DNA of 64,000 bases, from assembly GCA_039028895.1 (NCBI GenBank), contig JBCCHF010000001.1:1-64000 (forward strand), in the 5' to 3' direction. Each line of letters starts with the position of its first letter. Position 1 is the first letter of the stretch. Origin of the DNA: JAHDCJ01 sp039028895. GTDB lineage: Bacteria; Bacteroidota; Bacteroidia; Chitinophagales; Saprospiraceae. A model generated the notes under the pieces. That model did not search any database. It was not told the DNA's origin and saw only the letters and a program-made list of their open reading frames with translations. Positions 35,160 through 43,719 of this stretch are shown piece after piece. The translations under genes were made by a program, and so were the position numbers.

Positions 35160-35861
35160 TCAAAGATCACCCAATTGTGGTCTTAACAAGAGTTCTTCGA
35201 TCACAGTCTGACCGCTCAACTCATACGCTCCCCAAATTGCTTTTGCGATATCTTCTGCTTTCATAAGTCGTTCGTCAGGCAAGTCGACACCTTCCCAAGA
35301 CGCAGACCAGGTAGCTCCGGGAAGAACAGAGGTCACCCTGATTCCTTTATCTTTCATTTCAGCCCTTAATACTTTGGAAAAACCGAGCAATGCAAACTTG
35401 GAAATACTATATGATCCACCATTAGGATAAGCCATGATACTGGCAATTGAGCACATATTAAAGATATGACCCTTTTTATGCGGCAACATGGCCGGTAAGA
35501 GAGTTCTCGTCAGGTAATAGGCACTATAAAGATTGGTATTTATCATACTTTCCAGCGTACCTTCATCTTCCTTGTGTATTTCTCCTGGGAAGAATACTCC
35601 GGCATTATTGACCAGTACATCTATTTTTTCCCAGTGATTTTTTACAAATTCTGCGAAAGCAATTACTTCTCCTTTAACAGACATATCTGTTTTCCGTACA
35701 ATAACATTAATGTCCATGTAACGAGCTTCCAATTCTGCTTTATATTGCAGTAGTTCGGATTCATTTCGTGAACAGATCGCCAGGTTAAATCCATTGGCAG
35801 CAAATATGTCGGCCACTGCCCTGCCGATGCCCTTTGTGGCTCCTGTAACAACTATGTTCAT
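35160..35861 (-). CDS. short-chain dehydrogenase/reductase (SDR)
   Basis: 233 residues. Nucleotide-binding TGATKGIG (6-13), NNAG at 85-88, catalytic Ser138 and the Tyr151-xxx-Lys155 pair. This is a classical SDR that uses NAD(P)H; the substrate cannot be inferred. First gene of the operon with the aminotransferase and IYD-like protein, and divergent from mlaE with 66 bases between. Confidence 0.85.
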   Translation of the reverse strand: MNIVVTGATKGIGRAVADIFAANGFNLAICSRNESELLQYKAELEARYMDINVIVRKTDMSVKGEVIAFAEFVKNHWEKIDVLVNNAGVFFPGEIHKEDEGTLESMINTNLYSAYYLTRTLLPAMLPHKKGHIFNMCSIASIMAYPNGGSYSISKFALLGFSKVLRAEMKDKGIRVTSVLPGATWSASWEGVDLPDERLMKAEDIAKAIWGAYELSGQTVIEELLLRPQLGDL

Positions 35862-35911
35862 AACGTGATTTTTAAAATTGAGTGTTGCTCTTAAATTTAT
35901 AAAAATTAGAG

Positions 35912-35919
35912 TATTTTTG
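35912..35919 (+). promoter_or_regulatory. -7 element directly ahead of mlaE
   Basis: TATTTTTG (exact TAnnTTTG) ends only 8 bases before the ATG at 35928, so transcription would begin at or next to the start codon. TTG at 35885-35887 is 24 bases upstream. Confidence 0.4.
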
Positions 35920-35927
35920 ACTTCCTA

Positions 35928-36671
35928 ATGGGATTAAACATTTTACATGAATTGGGGCGGTATTTCATACTGCTCAGGCAAATGCTGGCTAAACCGGAGA
36001 AGTTCTCCATGTATTGGAAGGAGACGCTTCGCCAAATGACAGATATTGGAGTCGGATCGGTATCCATCGTTGGACTGATCGCACTTTTTATTGGAGCGGT
36101 TACTTGTGTTCAGTTTGCTTACCAGTTGCAAGGTTCTTTCATTCCAGCTTATTATATCGGTTATATCGTAAGGGATTCGACTATTATTGAATTAGCGCCT
36201 ACGATTTCCTGTTTGGTCCTTGCTGGAAAGGTTGGGTCGAATATTGCTGCCGAAATTGGTGGAATGCGTCAAAAGGAGCAAATCGATGCTCTCGAGATTA
36301 TGGGCGTAAATACCGCTGCTTACCTGGTGATGCCCAAAATTGTTGCTGCCATTATTGTAGTGCCACTGCTTGTGATCATCGCTGCGGGTATTAGTATTTT
36401 TGGTGGTTACCTTGCCGGAGTTTTGGCTAACCTGGTCACTACGTCTGATTATATTCAGGGTCTGAATTCATTTTTTGAACCCTATAACGTAACCATGATG
36501 CTTGTGAAGGCAGTAGTCTTCGCCTTTATCCTTACTTCTGTTGCGTGTTACAAAGGCTTTTATGTAAAAGGTGGAAGTATCGAGTTGGGTAAAGCCAGCA
36601 CACAAGCTGTAGTTTACAGTAATACGCTTATCTTATTAGCTGATTATATCATCGCGTTGTTATTAACCTAG
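35928..36671 (+). CDS. mlaE: MlaE-type ABC transporter permease
   Basis: 247 residues with about five membrane helices. The MlaE-family core is present: IGVGSVSIVGLIALFIGAV, GYIVRDSTIIELAP, GKVGSNIAAEIGGMR and EQIDALEIMGVNTAAYLVMP. It is the inner-membrane part of the retrograde phospholipid or MCE transport machine that keeps the outer membrane asymmetric. mlaF follows 20 bases later; no MCE (MlaD) gene is in the window. Confidence 0.93.
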   Translation: MGLNILHELGRYFILLRQMLAKPEKFSMYWKETLRQMTDIGVGSVSIVGLIALFIGAVTCVQFAYQLQGSFIPAYYIGYIVRDSTIIELAPTISCLVLAGKVGSNIAAEIGGMRQKEQIDALEIMGVNTAAYLVMPKIVAAIIVVPLLVIIAAGISIFGGYLAGVLANLVTTSDYIQGLNSFFEPYNVTMMLVKAVVFAFILTSVACYKGFYVKGGSIELGKASTQAVVYSNTLILLADYIIALLLT

Positions 36672-36691
36672 AATCCAATCATTTTTCATAA

Positions 36692-37456
36692 ATGATCAGA
36701 GCAGAAGACATAAAAAAATCATTTGGAGAGCAAGAAGTCTTAAAAGGCATTAGCACAACTTTTTACCAGGGTAAAACGAACCTTATCATTGGTCGTTCAG
36801 GAGCTGGTAAAACGGTAATGCTCAAACTACTTGTTGGCTTGTTAACGCCAACTTCAGGCAATGTCTGGTATGATGATATCAACTTCCACGAATTAAACCG
36901 GAGGGATCAGAAAGCTATCAGAATGCAGATTGGCATGCTCTTCCAGGGTTCTGCCCTTTTTGATTCGATGACGGTAGAACAAAACGTACGTTTCCCGTTG
37001 GATATGTTTACCAATATGACTAAAGGCGAAAAGCAGCAACGGGTTGACTACTGTTTGGAGCGTGTAGAACTTGAAGGTTCAAACCATAAATATCCTGGTG
37101 AATTGTCTGGAGGTATGCAAAAACGTGTCGGTATTGCCAGGGCAATTGTACAGGATCCCAAGTATTTGTTCTGTGATGAGCCGAATTCGGGCCTAGACCC
37201 AAAAACCGCGATCCTGATAGATGATTTGATCCAGGGAATTACCTATGATAATAATATCACTACTGTGATCAATACTCACGATATGAACTCTGTTATGGAG
37301 ATCGGTGATAATATCGCCCTGTTACACCAAGGCGAATTGGCATGGGTTGGCAACAAGGATGAAGTTATCGAATCAAATAACCAAACCCTACAGGATTTTA
37401 TATTCGCTTCTCCATTCCTCCAGCGTTTGAGAGCTGCTTACTTTGAAAATTCCTAG
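36692..37456 (+). CDS. mlaF: MlaF-type ABC transporter ATP-binding protein
   Basis: 254 residues. Walker A GRSGAGKT (about 34-41), Q-loop GMLFQGSALFDS, signature LSGGMQKRVGIARAI, Walker B KYLFCDEPNSGLDP and switch His in VINTHD. The FQGSALFDS segment after the Q-loop is the hallmark of MlaF ATPases. It powers the MlaE permease. Ends one base from the convergent fabG. Confidence 0.93.
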   Translation: MIRAEDIKKSFGEQEVLKGISTTFYQGKTNLIIGRSGAGKTVMLKLLVGLLTPTSGNVWYDDINFHELNRRDQKAIRMQIGMLFQGSALFDSMTVEQNVRFPLDMFTNMTKGEKQQRVDYCLERVELEGSNHKYPGELSGGMQKRVGIARAIVQDPKYLFCDEPNSGLDPKTAILIDDLIQGITYDNNITTVINTHDMNSVMEIGDNIALLHQGELAWVGNKDEVIESNNQTLQDFIFASPFLQRLRAAYFENS

Positions 37457-37457
37457 T

Positions 37458-38204
37458 TTAAGTATTTAGTGCACCGCATACTGAAATCGTCTGACCAGAA
37501 ACGTATGTTGACAGGTCAGAACCCAGAAATAATGCAGTATCAGCGACTTCCTCCCCTCTTCCAAGTCTTTTCATAGGAATATTTGCCAGGTATGCTTTTT
37601 TCACATCTTCCGGTAAATCATCGGTCATATCAGTTTCTATAAAACCTGGGGCAATAGCATTACACCGAATGCCTCTCGAACCAATTTCTTTGGCAATTGA
37701 TTTAGTAAAACCAATAATTCCTGCTTTTGAAGCCGCATAATTTGATTGTCCGGCATTCCCACTTACACCTACGATTGAAGAGATATTTATAATTGATCCA
37801 TGTCGTTGCTTTAACATCGTGCGCAGGATATTTTTAGTCATATTGAATATCGACTTGAGGTTGGTATCAATGACGGCATCCCATTGTTCCTCATTCATCC
37901 TTAACAGAAGGTTGTCTTTGGTGATCCCAGCATTATTGACCAGGACATCAATTTTACCATAATCTTCGAGTACAGATTTTATCAGGTTTTCGGCTGCCTC
38001 AAAATTACTGGCATCTGATTGATAGGCTTTAGCATTCGACCCCAGAGCCTTAAGGTCATTTTCGAGGTTGGTTGCTCTTTCAGCAGAAGATAAATATGTA
38101 AAGGCCACATTGGCTCCCTGTTCAGCGAATTTCCTGGCGATAGCTTCTCCAATTCCACGAGAACCTCCTGTTACCAATGCAACTTTGTTTTCTAATAACT
38201 TCAT
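37458..38204 (-). CDS. fabG: 3-oxoacyl-[acyl-carrier-protein] reductase FabG
   Basis: 248 residues, the family length. TGGSRGIGEAIA (12-23), NNAG at 90-93, the ISS site with catalytic Ser at about 143, Tyr156-xxx-Lys160 (YAASK), and the C-terminal GQTISVCGAL. FabG carries out the NADPH-dependent reduction step of type II fatty-acid synthesis. Single gene, one base from the end of mlaF, with no room for a terminator on either side. Confidence 0.9.
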   Translation of the reverse strand: MKLLENKVALVTGGSRGIGEAIARKFAEQGANVAFTYLSSAERATNLENDLKALGSNAKAYQSDASNFEAAENLIKSVLEDYGKIDVLVNNAGITKDNLLLRMNEEQWDAVIDTNLKSIFNMTKNILRTMLKQRHGSIINISSIVGVSGNAGQSNYAASKAGIIGFTKSIAKEIGSRGIRCNAIAPGFIETDMTDDLPEDVKKAYLANIPMKRLGRGEEVADTALFLGSDLSTYVSGQTISVCGALNT

Positions 38205-38431
38205 AGTGTTTGTTTTAAATCAAAGGCGAAATTAATTGTCCTTGAGCAAATTTCCTTGATAAACTGGGAAAAATGAAAAAATCGGCCTTTGAAAATAGAA
38301 TAGAACATCCTTTCTACGGTATTTAATCGAGATAATACCATTTGCCTTATTGATTTCAGTAATAATTCTATAGCGCTACTACCTTAGTCAATCAACTAAT
38401 TGTAAATTTAGGTAACTAAAATAAAGGCGAC

Positions 38432-39040
38432 TTGAGAGATCCTATTACAGAATGGCTATACAAAACGCTTCAACTTGACCTTCCACATTTGGAGTCGTTA
38501 GATGAATATGTCGACTTTATTCTTCCGAGAGTTGCTGGTTTTAGTGAAGATCTTTACGAACAGGAGTTTTATACTGAGAAGCCCTGGCTGGAAGTCAGAG
38601 ATGATGAAAATTTCCTAGATGAGATTCTTCATATTTTTAAAAAGCCAGATAAAGATTTTGATATCAAAACGAGGAATGAGGATGAAGGTCCTGATTATCT
38701 TGTTTCAACAGATGGCAATGTTAGGAAAGGTGTTTGGACTTATTTGCAAGGACAGAGTTCGAATATCATTCTCATAAAAACCGATGCGAAATTTGAGCTT
38801 TACAAAAAAGTGTTCATCAACGCCGATTTCTTCATCTTGAAAAAGCATGGTAACAAACATCTTTCAGGCAAACAAAGGAAATACTTCTTCATGGCCAGAG
38901 AGAACCGTGTGAAAGGTATGGAATGGCGGGAAATAATGGAGGTATTATTTAATATCTACCGAAACCGACTTAGCTATATTGGTTTTATTGCAGCCATGGG
39001 AGTTATCATAGCCATCATCCTTTTCTTTTCCTTAAGGTAA
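38432..39040 (+). CDS. uncharacterised tail-anchored protein
   Basis: 202 residues from a TTG at 38432, preceded by an AAAGGCG-like ribosome-binding sequence; no ATG is available near by. Residues 1-170 are soluble and rich in charged and aromatic residues, with no domain I can name. The last 22 (YIGFIAAMGVIIAIILFFSL) are one membrane helix with the chain ending directly after it, the layout of a tail-anchored protein with its body in the cytoplasm. The stop codon touches that of the convergent sucD. Function unknown. Confidence 0.7.
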   Translation: MRDPITEWLYKTLQLDLPHLESLDEYVDFILPRVAGFSEDLYEQEFYTEKPWLEVRDDENFLDEILHIFKKPDKDFDIKTRNEDEGPDYLVSTDGNVRKGVWTYLQGQSSNIILIKTDAKFELYKKVFINADFFILKKHGNKHLSGKQRKYFFMARENRVKGMEWREIMEVLFNIYRNRLSYIGFIAAMGVIIAIILFFSLR

Positions 39041-39922
39041 TTAGTTAACCTCAATTCCAAGTGCTTTTGCCATAGTAGATCCAATCTGAGCTGGAGACTG
39101 GACAACATGGATACCACATTCGGCAAGAATTTCCATTTTAGCAGCTGCGGTATCGGCTTTTCCTCCGATGATAGCGCCGGCGTGGCCCATGGTACGGCCT
39201 GGAGGAGCTGTTTTACCTGCGATGAATCCAACAACAGGTTTTGTACCGTGGTCACGGACATAGTAAGCAGCTTCTGCTTCCATTCCTCCACCGATCTCAC
39301 CAATCATAATGATGCCATCTGTTTCAGGATCGTTCATGAGTAATTCGACAGCTTCCTTAGTTGTAGTTCCTACGATTGGATCTCCTCCAATTCCGATACA
39401 GGTTGATTGTCCCATACCTGCCTTAGTAACCTGATCAACCGCTTCATAGGTTAATGTGCCAGAGCGGGAAACGATACCAATGCGTCCTGGATTGTGAATA
39501 AAGCCTGGCATAATTCCTACTTTCGCTTCACCTGGTGTAATGACGCCTGGGCAATTGGGACCCACCAAACGGCAGTCTAGTTTTTCGATGTAAGATTTAA
39601 CTTTGACCATGTCTTGCACAGGGATACCTTCAGTGATACAAATGATCACTTTTATCCCAGCTTCAGCTGACTCGAGGATAGCATCAGCAGCAAACCTTGG
39701 TGGCACAAAAATGATGGATGTGTCAGCGTTTGCGTGCTTTACAGCATCATCGACAGTATTGAAAACCGGTTTGCCAAGATGTTCCTGACCGCCTTTGCCT
39801 GGGGTTACACCTCCGACAATATTGGTTCCATATTCGATCATTTGACCAGCATGAAATGTGCCTTCCTTCCCGGTAAAACCCTGGACGATTATATTGGAAT
39901 TTTTGTTTACAAGTACAGACAT
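39041..39922 (-). CDS. sucD: succinyl-CoA synthetase alpha subunit
   Basis: 293 residues, as expected. CoA-binding GFTGKEGTFH and YGTNIVGGVTPGKGG at the N-terminus, SRSGTLTYEA in the middle and the phosphorylated His in GHAGAIIGG near 250. It makes ATP or GTP from succinyl-CoA in the TCA cycle with the beta subunit SucC, which is not in the window. Confidence 0.97.
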   Translation of the reverse strand: MSVLVNKNSNIIVQGFTGKEGTFHAGQMIEYGTNIVGGVTPGKGGQEHLGKPVFNTVDDAVKHANADTSIIFVPPRFAADAILESAEAGIKVIICITEGIPVQDMVKVKSYIEKLDCRLVGPNCPGVITPGEAKVGIMPGFIHNPGRIGIVSRSGTLTYEAVDQVTKAGMGQSTCIGIGGDPIVGTTTKEAVELLMNDPETDGIIMIGEIGGGMEAEAAYYVRDHGTKPVVGFIAGKTAPPGRTMGHAGAIIGGKADTAAAKMEILAECGIHVVQSPAQIGSTMAKALGIEVN

Positions 39923-40043
39923 GATTAAAATTGTTAATTGGATTAAGGCAAAATAAAAATCCTAAATCTCAAAACATGAATAGCTATAATTGTATTGCCT
40001 ATTCAAGGTTTTTTTGATGATTTAGAATTTATAATGATTCCTC

Positions 40044-40379
40044 TTATTCTTCCTCCACGATAACGTAAATGTCCTCGTTATTTTTCTTCATCATATATTT
40101 CTCTCGGGCGATCCGCTCCTTTTCTTCAATTGTATTCATATTGTTGTGCTCGTCTTCAACTACTTTGATCTCCTTTTCGTAAAATGCTTTCTTTTCAAGC
40201 ATTTCATGTTCGGTATTTTGTAATTGCCATTGAGCGATGATATTGTTTTTATCGAAAAAAACAATCCACACCACAAATACAGCTATTGCCACCAGGTATT
40301 TATTCCTAAGTGGAGCAGGTATTTTTTTGATAAGGAAGCCTAATGTGCTTTTCTTTGCCATAGCCCTTGATTTGGCCAT
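40044..40379 (-). CDS. FtsB/DivIC-like septum formation protein
   Basis: 111 residues from the ATG at 40379; a second in-frame ATG at 40361 is also possible. One membrane helix (about 29-46, LVAIAVFVVWIVFF) is followed by a coiled coil (about 57-90), then IAREKYMMKKNNEDIYVIVEE, the fixed end of FtsB/DivIC family members. It would sit in the inner membrane and act in the FtsL-FtsQ division complex. It lies just downstream of enolase, a neighbourhood shared by many bacteria. Confidence 0.85.
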   Translation of the reverse strand: MAKSRAMAKKSTLGFLIKKIPAPLRNKYLVAIAVFVVWIVFFDKNNIIAQWQLQNTEHEMLEKKAFYEKEIKVVEDEHNNMNTIEEKERIAREKYMMKKNNEDIYVIVEEE

Positions 40380-40455
40380 AAAGATAATCAACTTTTCCGG
40401 AGTTTACTTAAATTATAACGCCGTTGGGAAAGCAACACTTTTGAGTTCCGAGTGG

Positions 40456-41736
40456 TTATCCAAGGCTTCTCCCTGGATAATGTGCCATTTCCCCAAGTTC
40501 TTCTTCGATACGAATCAACTGGTTGTATTTCGCGATCCGGTCTGAGCGTGAAGCAGAACCAGTTTTTATCTGACCGGTATTCAATGCTACTGCAAGGTCA
40601 GCTATGGTAGTATCCTCTGTTTCTCCAGATCTGTGGCTCATTACAGAAGTAAAGGCGTTACGTGTAGCCATATCGACTGTCTCGATAGTCTCAGTCAAAG
40701 ATCCGATTTGATTGACTTTGATCAGAATTGAGTTGGCTGAATCTTCCTCAATTCCCCTTTGCAGTCTTTTGGTATTGGTGACGAAAAGATCATCACCTAC
40801 CAATTGTGTTTTATGTCCAATGGTTTTGGTCAATTCTGCCCAGCCTGACCAATCGTCTTCATGGAGTCCGTCTTCTATAGAAAGGATCGGATAATTATCT
40901 ACCCAATCTTTCCAGAAGGACACCATTTCTGATGAATTCAGTTTTTCTCCTGTTGACTGGTGGAAATGATAAACCTTTTCTTCTTCGTTATAGAATTCGG
41001 AAGCAGCTGCATCCATTGCGATGTAGATATCTTCACCAGGCTTGTATCCCGCTTTTTCAATAGCGATCAGGATCGTTTCAATGGCTTCTTTATTTGACCC
41101 GAGATTTGGAGCAAACCCACCTTCGTCACCAACATTTGTAGAATGGTTTTTGCTCTTCAGTACTGCTTTCAGGTGGTGAAATACTTCTACGCCCATTCTA
41201 AGTCCTTCTGAAAAAGTATCTGCCCCTGTTGGCATGACCATAAATTCTTGAAAATCGATGCTGTTATCAGCGTGGCTACCTCCGTTAAGGATGTTCATCA
41301 TTGGGACAGGCAGTACGTAAGCATTAACGCCACCGAGGTATCGATAGAGTGGTTGGTTGACTTCGAGGGCTGCTGCTTTTGCTGCTGCAAGAGAAACTCC
41401 CAGGATCGCATTTGCACCTAGATTGGATTTGTTATCAGTGCCATCAGCTTCAAGCATTAACTGGTCGATATATCTTTGTTCGAAAACGCTTACTCCTAGA
41501 ATTTGTTCTGCCAGAATCTCGTCAACATTAAGGCAAGCTTGCAAAACGCCTTTTCCCAGGTAACGACTTTTATCGCCATCACGTAATTCGACAGCTTCGT
41601 ATTTTCCTGTCGAAGCTCCTGAAGGGACTGCAGCTCTTCCGGTGAAACCATTTTCAGTCGTTACTTCCACCTCAACAGTGGGATTGCCTCTAGAATCAAG
41701 AATCTGCCTTGATCTTACATCAATAATTAAGCTCAT
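40456..41736 (-). CDS. eno: enolase
   Basis: 426 residues. N-terminal SRQILDSRGNPTVEVEV, GASTGKYEAVELRDGD, the SIEDGLHEDDW metal-binding block, catalytic Lys in ILIKVNQIG and SHRSGETEDT near the end. It converts 2-phosphoglycerate to phosphoenolpyruvate in glycolysis. It follows carA by 47 bases on the same strand and precedes the FtsB-like gene. Confidence 0.98.
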   Translation of the reverse strand: MSLIIDVRSRQILDSRGNPTVEVEVTTENGFTGRAAVPSGASTGKYEAVELRDGDKSRYLGKGVLQACLNVDEILAEQILGVSVFEQRYIDQLMLEADGTDNKSNLGANAILGVSLAAAKAAALEVNQPLYRYLGGVNAYVLPVPMMNILNGGSHADNSIDFQEFMVMPTGADTFSEGLRMGVEVFHHLKAVLKSKNHSTNVGDEGGFAPNLGSNKEAIETILIAIEKAGYKPGEDIYIAMDAAASEFYNEEEKVYHFHQSTGEKLNSSEMVSFWKDWVDNYPILSIEDGLHEDDWSGWAELTKTIGHKTQLVGDDLFVTNTKRLQRGIEEDSANSILIKVNQIGSLTETIETVDMATRNAFTSVMSHRSGETEDTTIADLAVALNTGQIKTGSASRSDRIAKYNQLIRIEEELGEMAHYPGRSLG

Positions 41737-41783
41737 GGTGTGAGAATTTTAATAAAAATTTTGAAAGGACCGAATGGTCTGAC

Positions 41784-42920
41784 CTATAAATTTGCTGTTT
41801 CCAATACAGGGTTGCGGCTCTTTTCCATCAAATTGATAAAGTTGTCAAAGAGGTACCTTGCGTCATGTGGCCCTGGTGCAGCTTCTGGGTGATACTGAAC
41901 AGAAAATGCTTTATGCGCTTTCAACCGGATACCTTCTATGGTATCATCATTAAGATTAATATGGGTTACCTCAAGTTTGTCTGAAGCTGCCCTGATGGAC
42001 TCAGGACTTACACCAAAACCATGGTTTTGGCTTGTAATTTCACCTTTGCCGGTATCGAGGTTTTTAACTGGGTGGTTGATCCCGCGATGCCCGTTATGCA
42101 TTTTATATGTATCGATACCTACTGAAAGTGCCAATAATTGGTGCCCAAGACAAATACCAAAAAGTGGTTTACCATCTTCAAGAAATTTTTGAGTTGTTTC
42201 AATGGCATAGTCCATTGAGGCTGGGTCACCAGGACCATTGGAAAGAAAGTAACCATCCGGGCCCCATGCTTTTACCTCTTCAAAAGGCGTTTTGGCTGGA
42301 AATATTTTGAGATAACAATCTCTTGCTGTAAAGCAACGCAGGATATTTTGCTTTACACCAAAATCCATTACCGCCACTTTATATTGGGAATGTGGGTCAC
42401 CGATACAATAGGCATGTTCGGTTGTAACCTTTGAAGCCAGTTCAAGGCCTTCCATACTGGGTACCTTGTCAAGGCGTTTTTTAAGTTCCTTTAGATCTGT
42501 AGTTTCAGAGGAAATAATGGCATTCATTGCGCCTTTGTCACGAATATGCCTTACAATAGCCCGGGTGTCGACATCTGAAATAGCGACAAGGCCTTCTCGT
42601 ACAAAATAATCTTGTATAGAAGCGTCAGCGACACTCCTGGAGTATTCGTTAGTAAAATTTTTACAGATCAGGCCTGCAATTTTGATATTTTTTGACTCGC
42701 TTTCAAGTTCGCGAGTACCATAATTTCCAATATGTGCATTGGTGGTAACAAGGAGTTGACCATAATAGGAAGGATCGGTAAAAACTTCCTGATAGCCAGT
42801 CATTCCGGTATTAAAACAAATTTCTCCTGTAGTGGTGCCAATTAGGCCGGCGGATTTGCCGTGAAATACTGTGCCGTCTTGAAGAAGAAGGACGGCGGGA
42901 ACGCGCTCGAAACTGCTCAT
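41784..42920 (-). CDS. carA: carbamoyl-phosphate synthase small subunit
   Basis: 378 residues. The N-terminal CarA domain (LLQDGTVFHGKSAG, TGMTGYQEVFTDPSY) precedes a class I glutamine amidotransferase domain with the nucleophile Cys in FGICLGHQLLA and the His-Glu pair in YHPEAAPGP. It supplies ammonia to CarB for arginine and pyrimidine synthesis; carB is not in the window. It lies after rplQ and before eno. Confidence 0.97.
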   Translation of the reverse strand: MSSFERVPAVLLLQDGTVFHGKSAGLIGTTTGEICFNTGMTGYQEVFTDPSYYGQLLVTTNAHIGNYGTRELESESKNIKIAGLICKNFTNEYSRSVADASIQDYFVREGLVAISDVDTRAIVRHIRDKGAMNAIISSETTDLKELKKRLDKVPSMEGLELASKVTTEHAYCIGDPHSQYKVAVMDFGVKQNILRCFTARDCYLKIFPAKTPFEEVKAWGPDGYFLSNGPGDPASMDYAIETTQKFLEDGKPLFGICLGHQLLALSVGIDTYKMHNGHRGINHPVKNLDTGKGEITSQNHGFGVSPESIRAASDKLEVTHINLNDDTIEGIRLKAHKAFSVQYHPEAAPGPHDARYLFDNFINLMEKSRNPVLETANL

Positions 42921-42987
42921 GCCTTAGGGGACAATTTAGATTATGTATTTGGGGTATCTACACAATCCAGGGTTGAAAAATTTTGTA

Positions 42988-42995
42988 CAAAAATA
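42988..42995 (-). promoter_or_regulatory. -7 element candidate for carA
   Basis: Minus-strand TATTTTTG (exact TAnnTTTG), about 68 bases ahead of the carA ATG and just past the rplQ terminator; the -33 element is poor. Confidence 0.35.
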
Positions 42996-43035
42996 AACAA
43001 ACAATCTAAAATGCACAGGTAACAATTCAAAAAAG

Positions 43036-43067
43036 AAAAGCCATCCTGTAAAATCAGAATGGCTTTT
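43036..43067. terminator. terminator of the ribosomal operon after rplQ
   Basis: AAAAGCCAT and ATGGCTTTT pair over 9 bp, with an inner CTG/CAG pair and loop TAAAAT. On the minus strand it is followed by CTTTTCTTTTTT and on the plus strand by TTTTTATTTTTTT. It closes the ribosomal cluster before carA. Confidence 0.8.
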
Positions 43068-43100
43068 TATTTTTTTAGTCGGTAACACAAGTATCAGCAA

Positions 43101-43619
43101 CTATTCTTCTTCGTTTGAAACATCTTCAGGCGAACCGTCTCCAGCGTCGACCAAAGTTTCCAGGCCAGTTGCGGTTGTGGTTTCAACACCTCCTGATTTC
43201 TTTCTGCGACCACGACGAGTACGTTTCTTGCCTGACTTGGCTGCATCCTGTAGTAGTAGTTCATTAAAATCGACAAATTCGATAATGGCGGTGTCTGCAT
43301 TGTCACCCTGACGATATCCGGTTTTAATAATACGGAGATAACCACCCGGGCGATCACCAATCTTTGCTGCGATGGGTCCGAACAGTTCGGTAACGGCATA
43401 TTTGTTTTGCAGGTAACCGAAAACAACTCTGCGGGAGTGTGTCGTATTCTTTTTTGCCTTGGTAACCAATGGCTCAAGGTATACCCTTAAAGCTTTCGCT
43501 TTCGCGAGTGTAGTAGAAATTCTTTTGTGTTCAATCAGTGCATTAGAAAGATTTCTTAACAATGCTCTGCGATGGCCTTTTTTCCGGCTTAGATGGTTGA
43601 ATTTTTTACCATGTCTCAT
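43101..43619 (-). CDS. rplQ: 50S ribosomal protein L17 with C-terminal extension
   Basis: 172 residues. The L17 core (MRHGKKFNHLSRKKGHRRAL, TTLAKAKALR, GDNADTAIIEFVD) fills the first 120. The last 50 residues go beyond the E. coli protein: a basic KKRTRRGRRKK run and then an acidic, Thr/Gly-rich end. Lies near the polypeptide exit. Last gene of the cluster. Confidence 0.97.
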   Translation of the reverse strand: MRHGKKFNHLSRKKGHRRALLRNLSNALIEHKRISTTLAKAKALRVYLEPLVTKAKKNTTHSRRVVFGYLQNKYAVTELFGPIAAKIGDRPGGYLRIIKTGYRQGDNADTAIIEFVDFNELLLQDAAKSGKKRTRRGRRKKSGGVETTTATGLETLVDAGDGSPEDVSNEEE

Positions 43620-43719
43620 GTTATCAGATTTTATGAACTTCGCGACACTTACTCCTCATTGGTTTCAGTAACCGCAGTTATTAAAGAAAAGCAGCCGGCT
43701 TTAAACCAGCTGCGAAATT

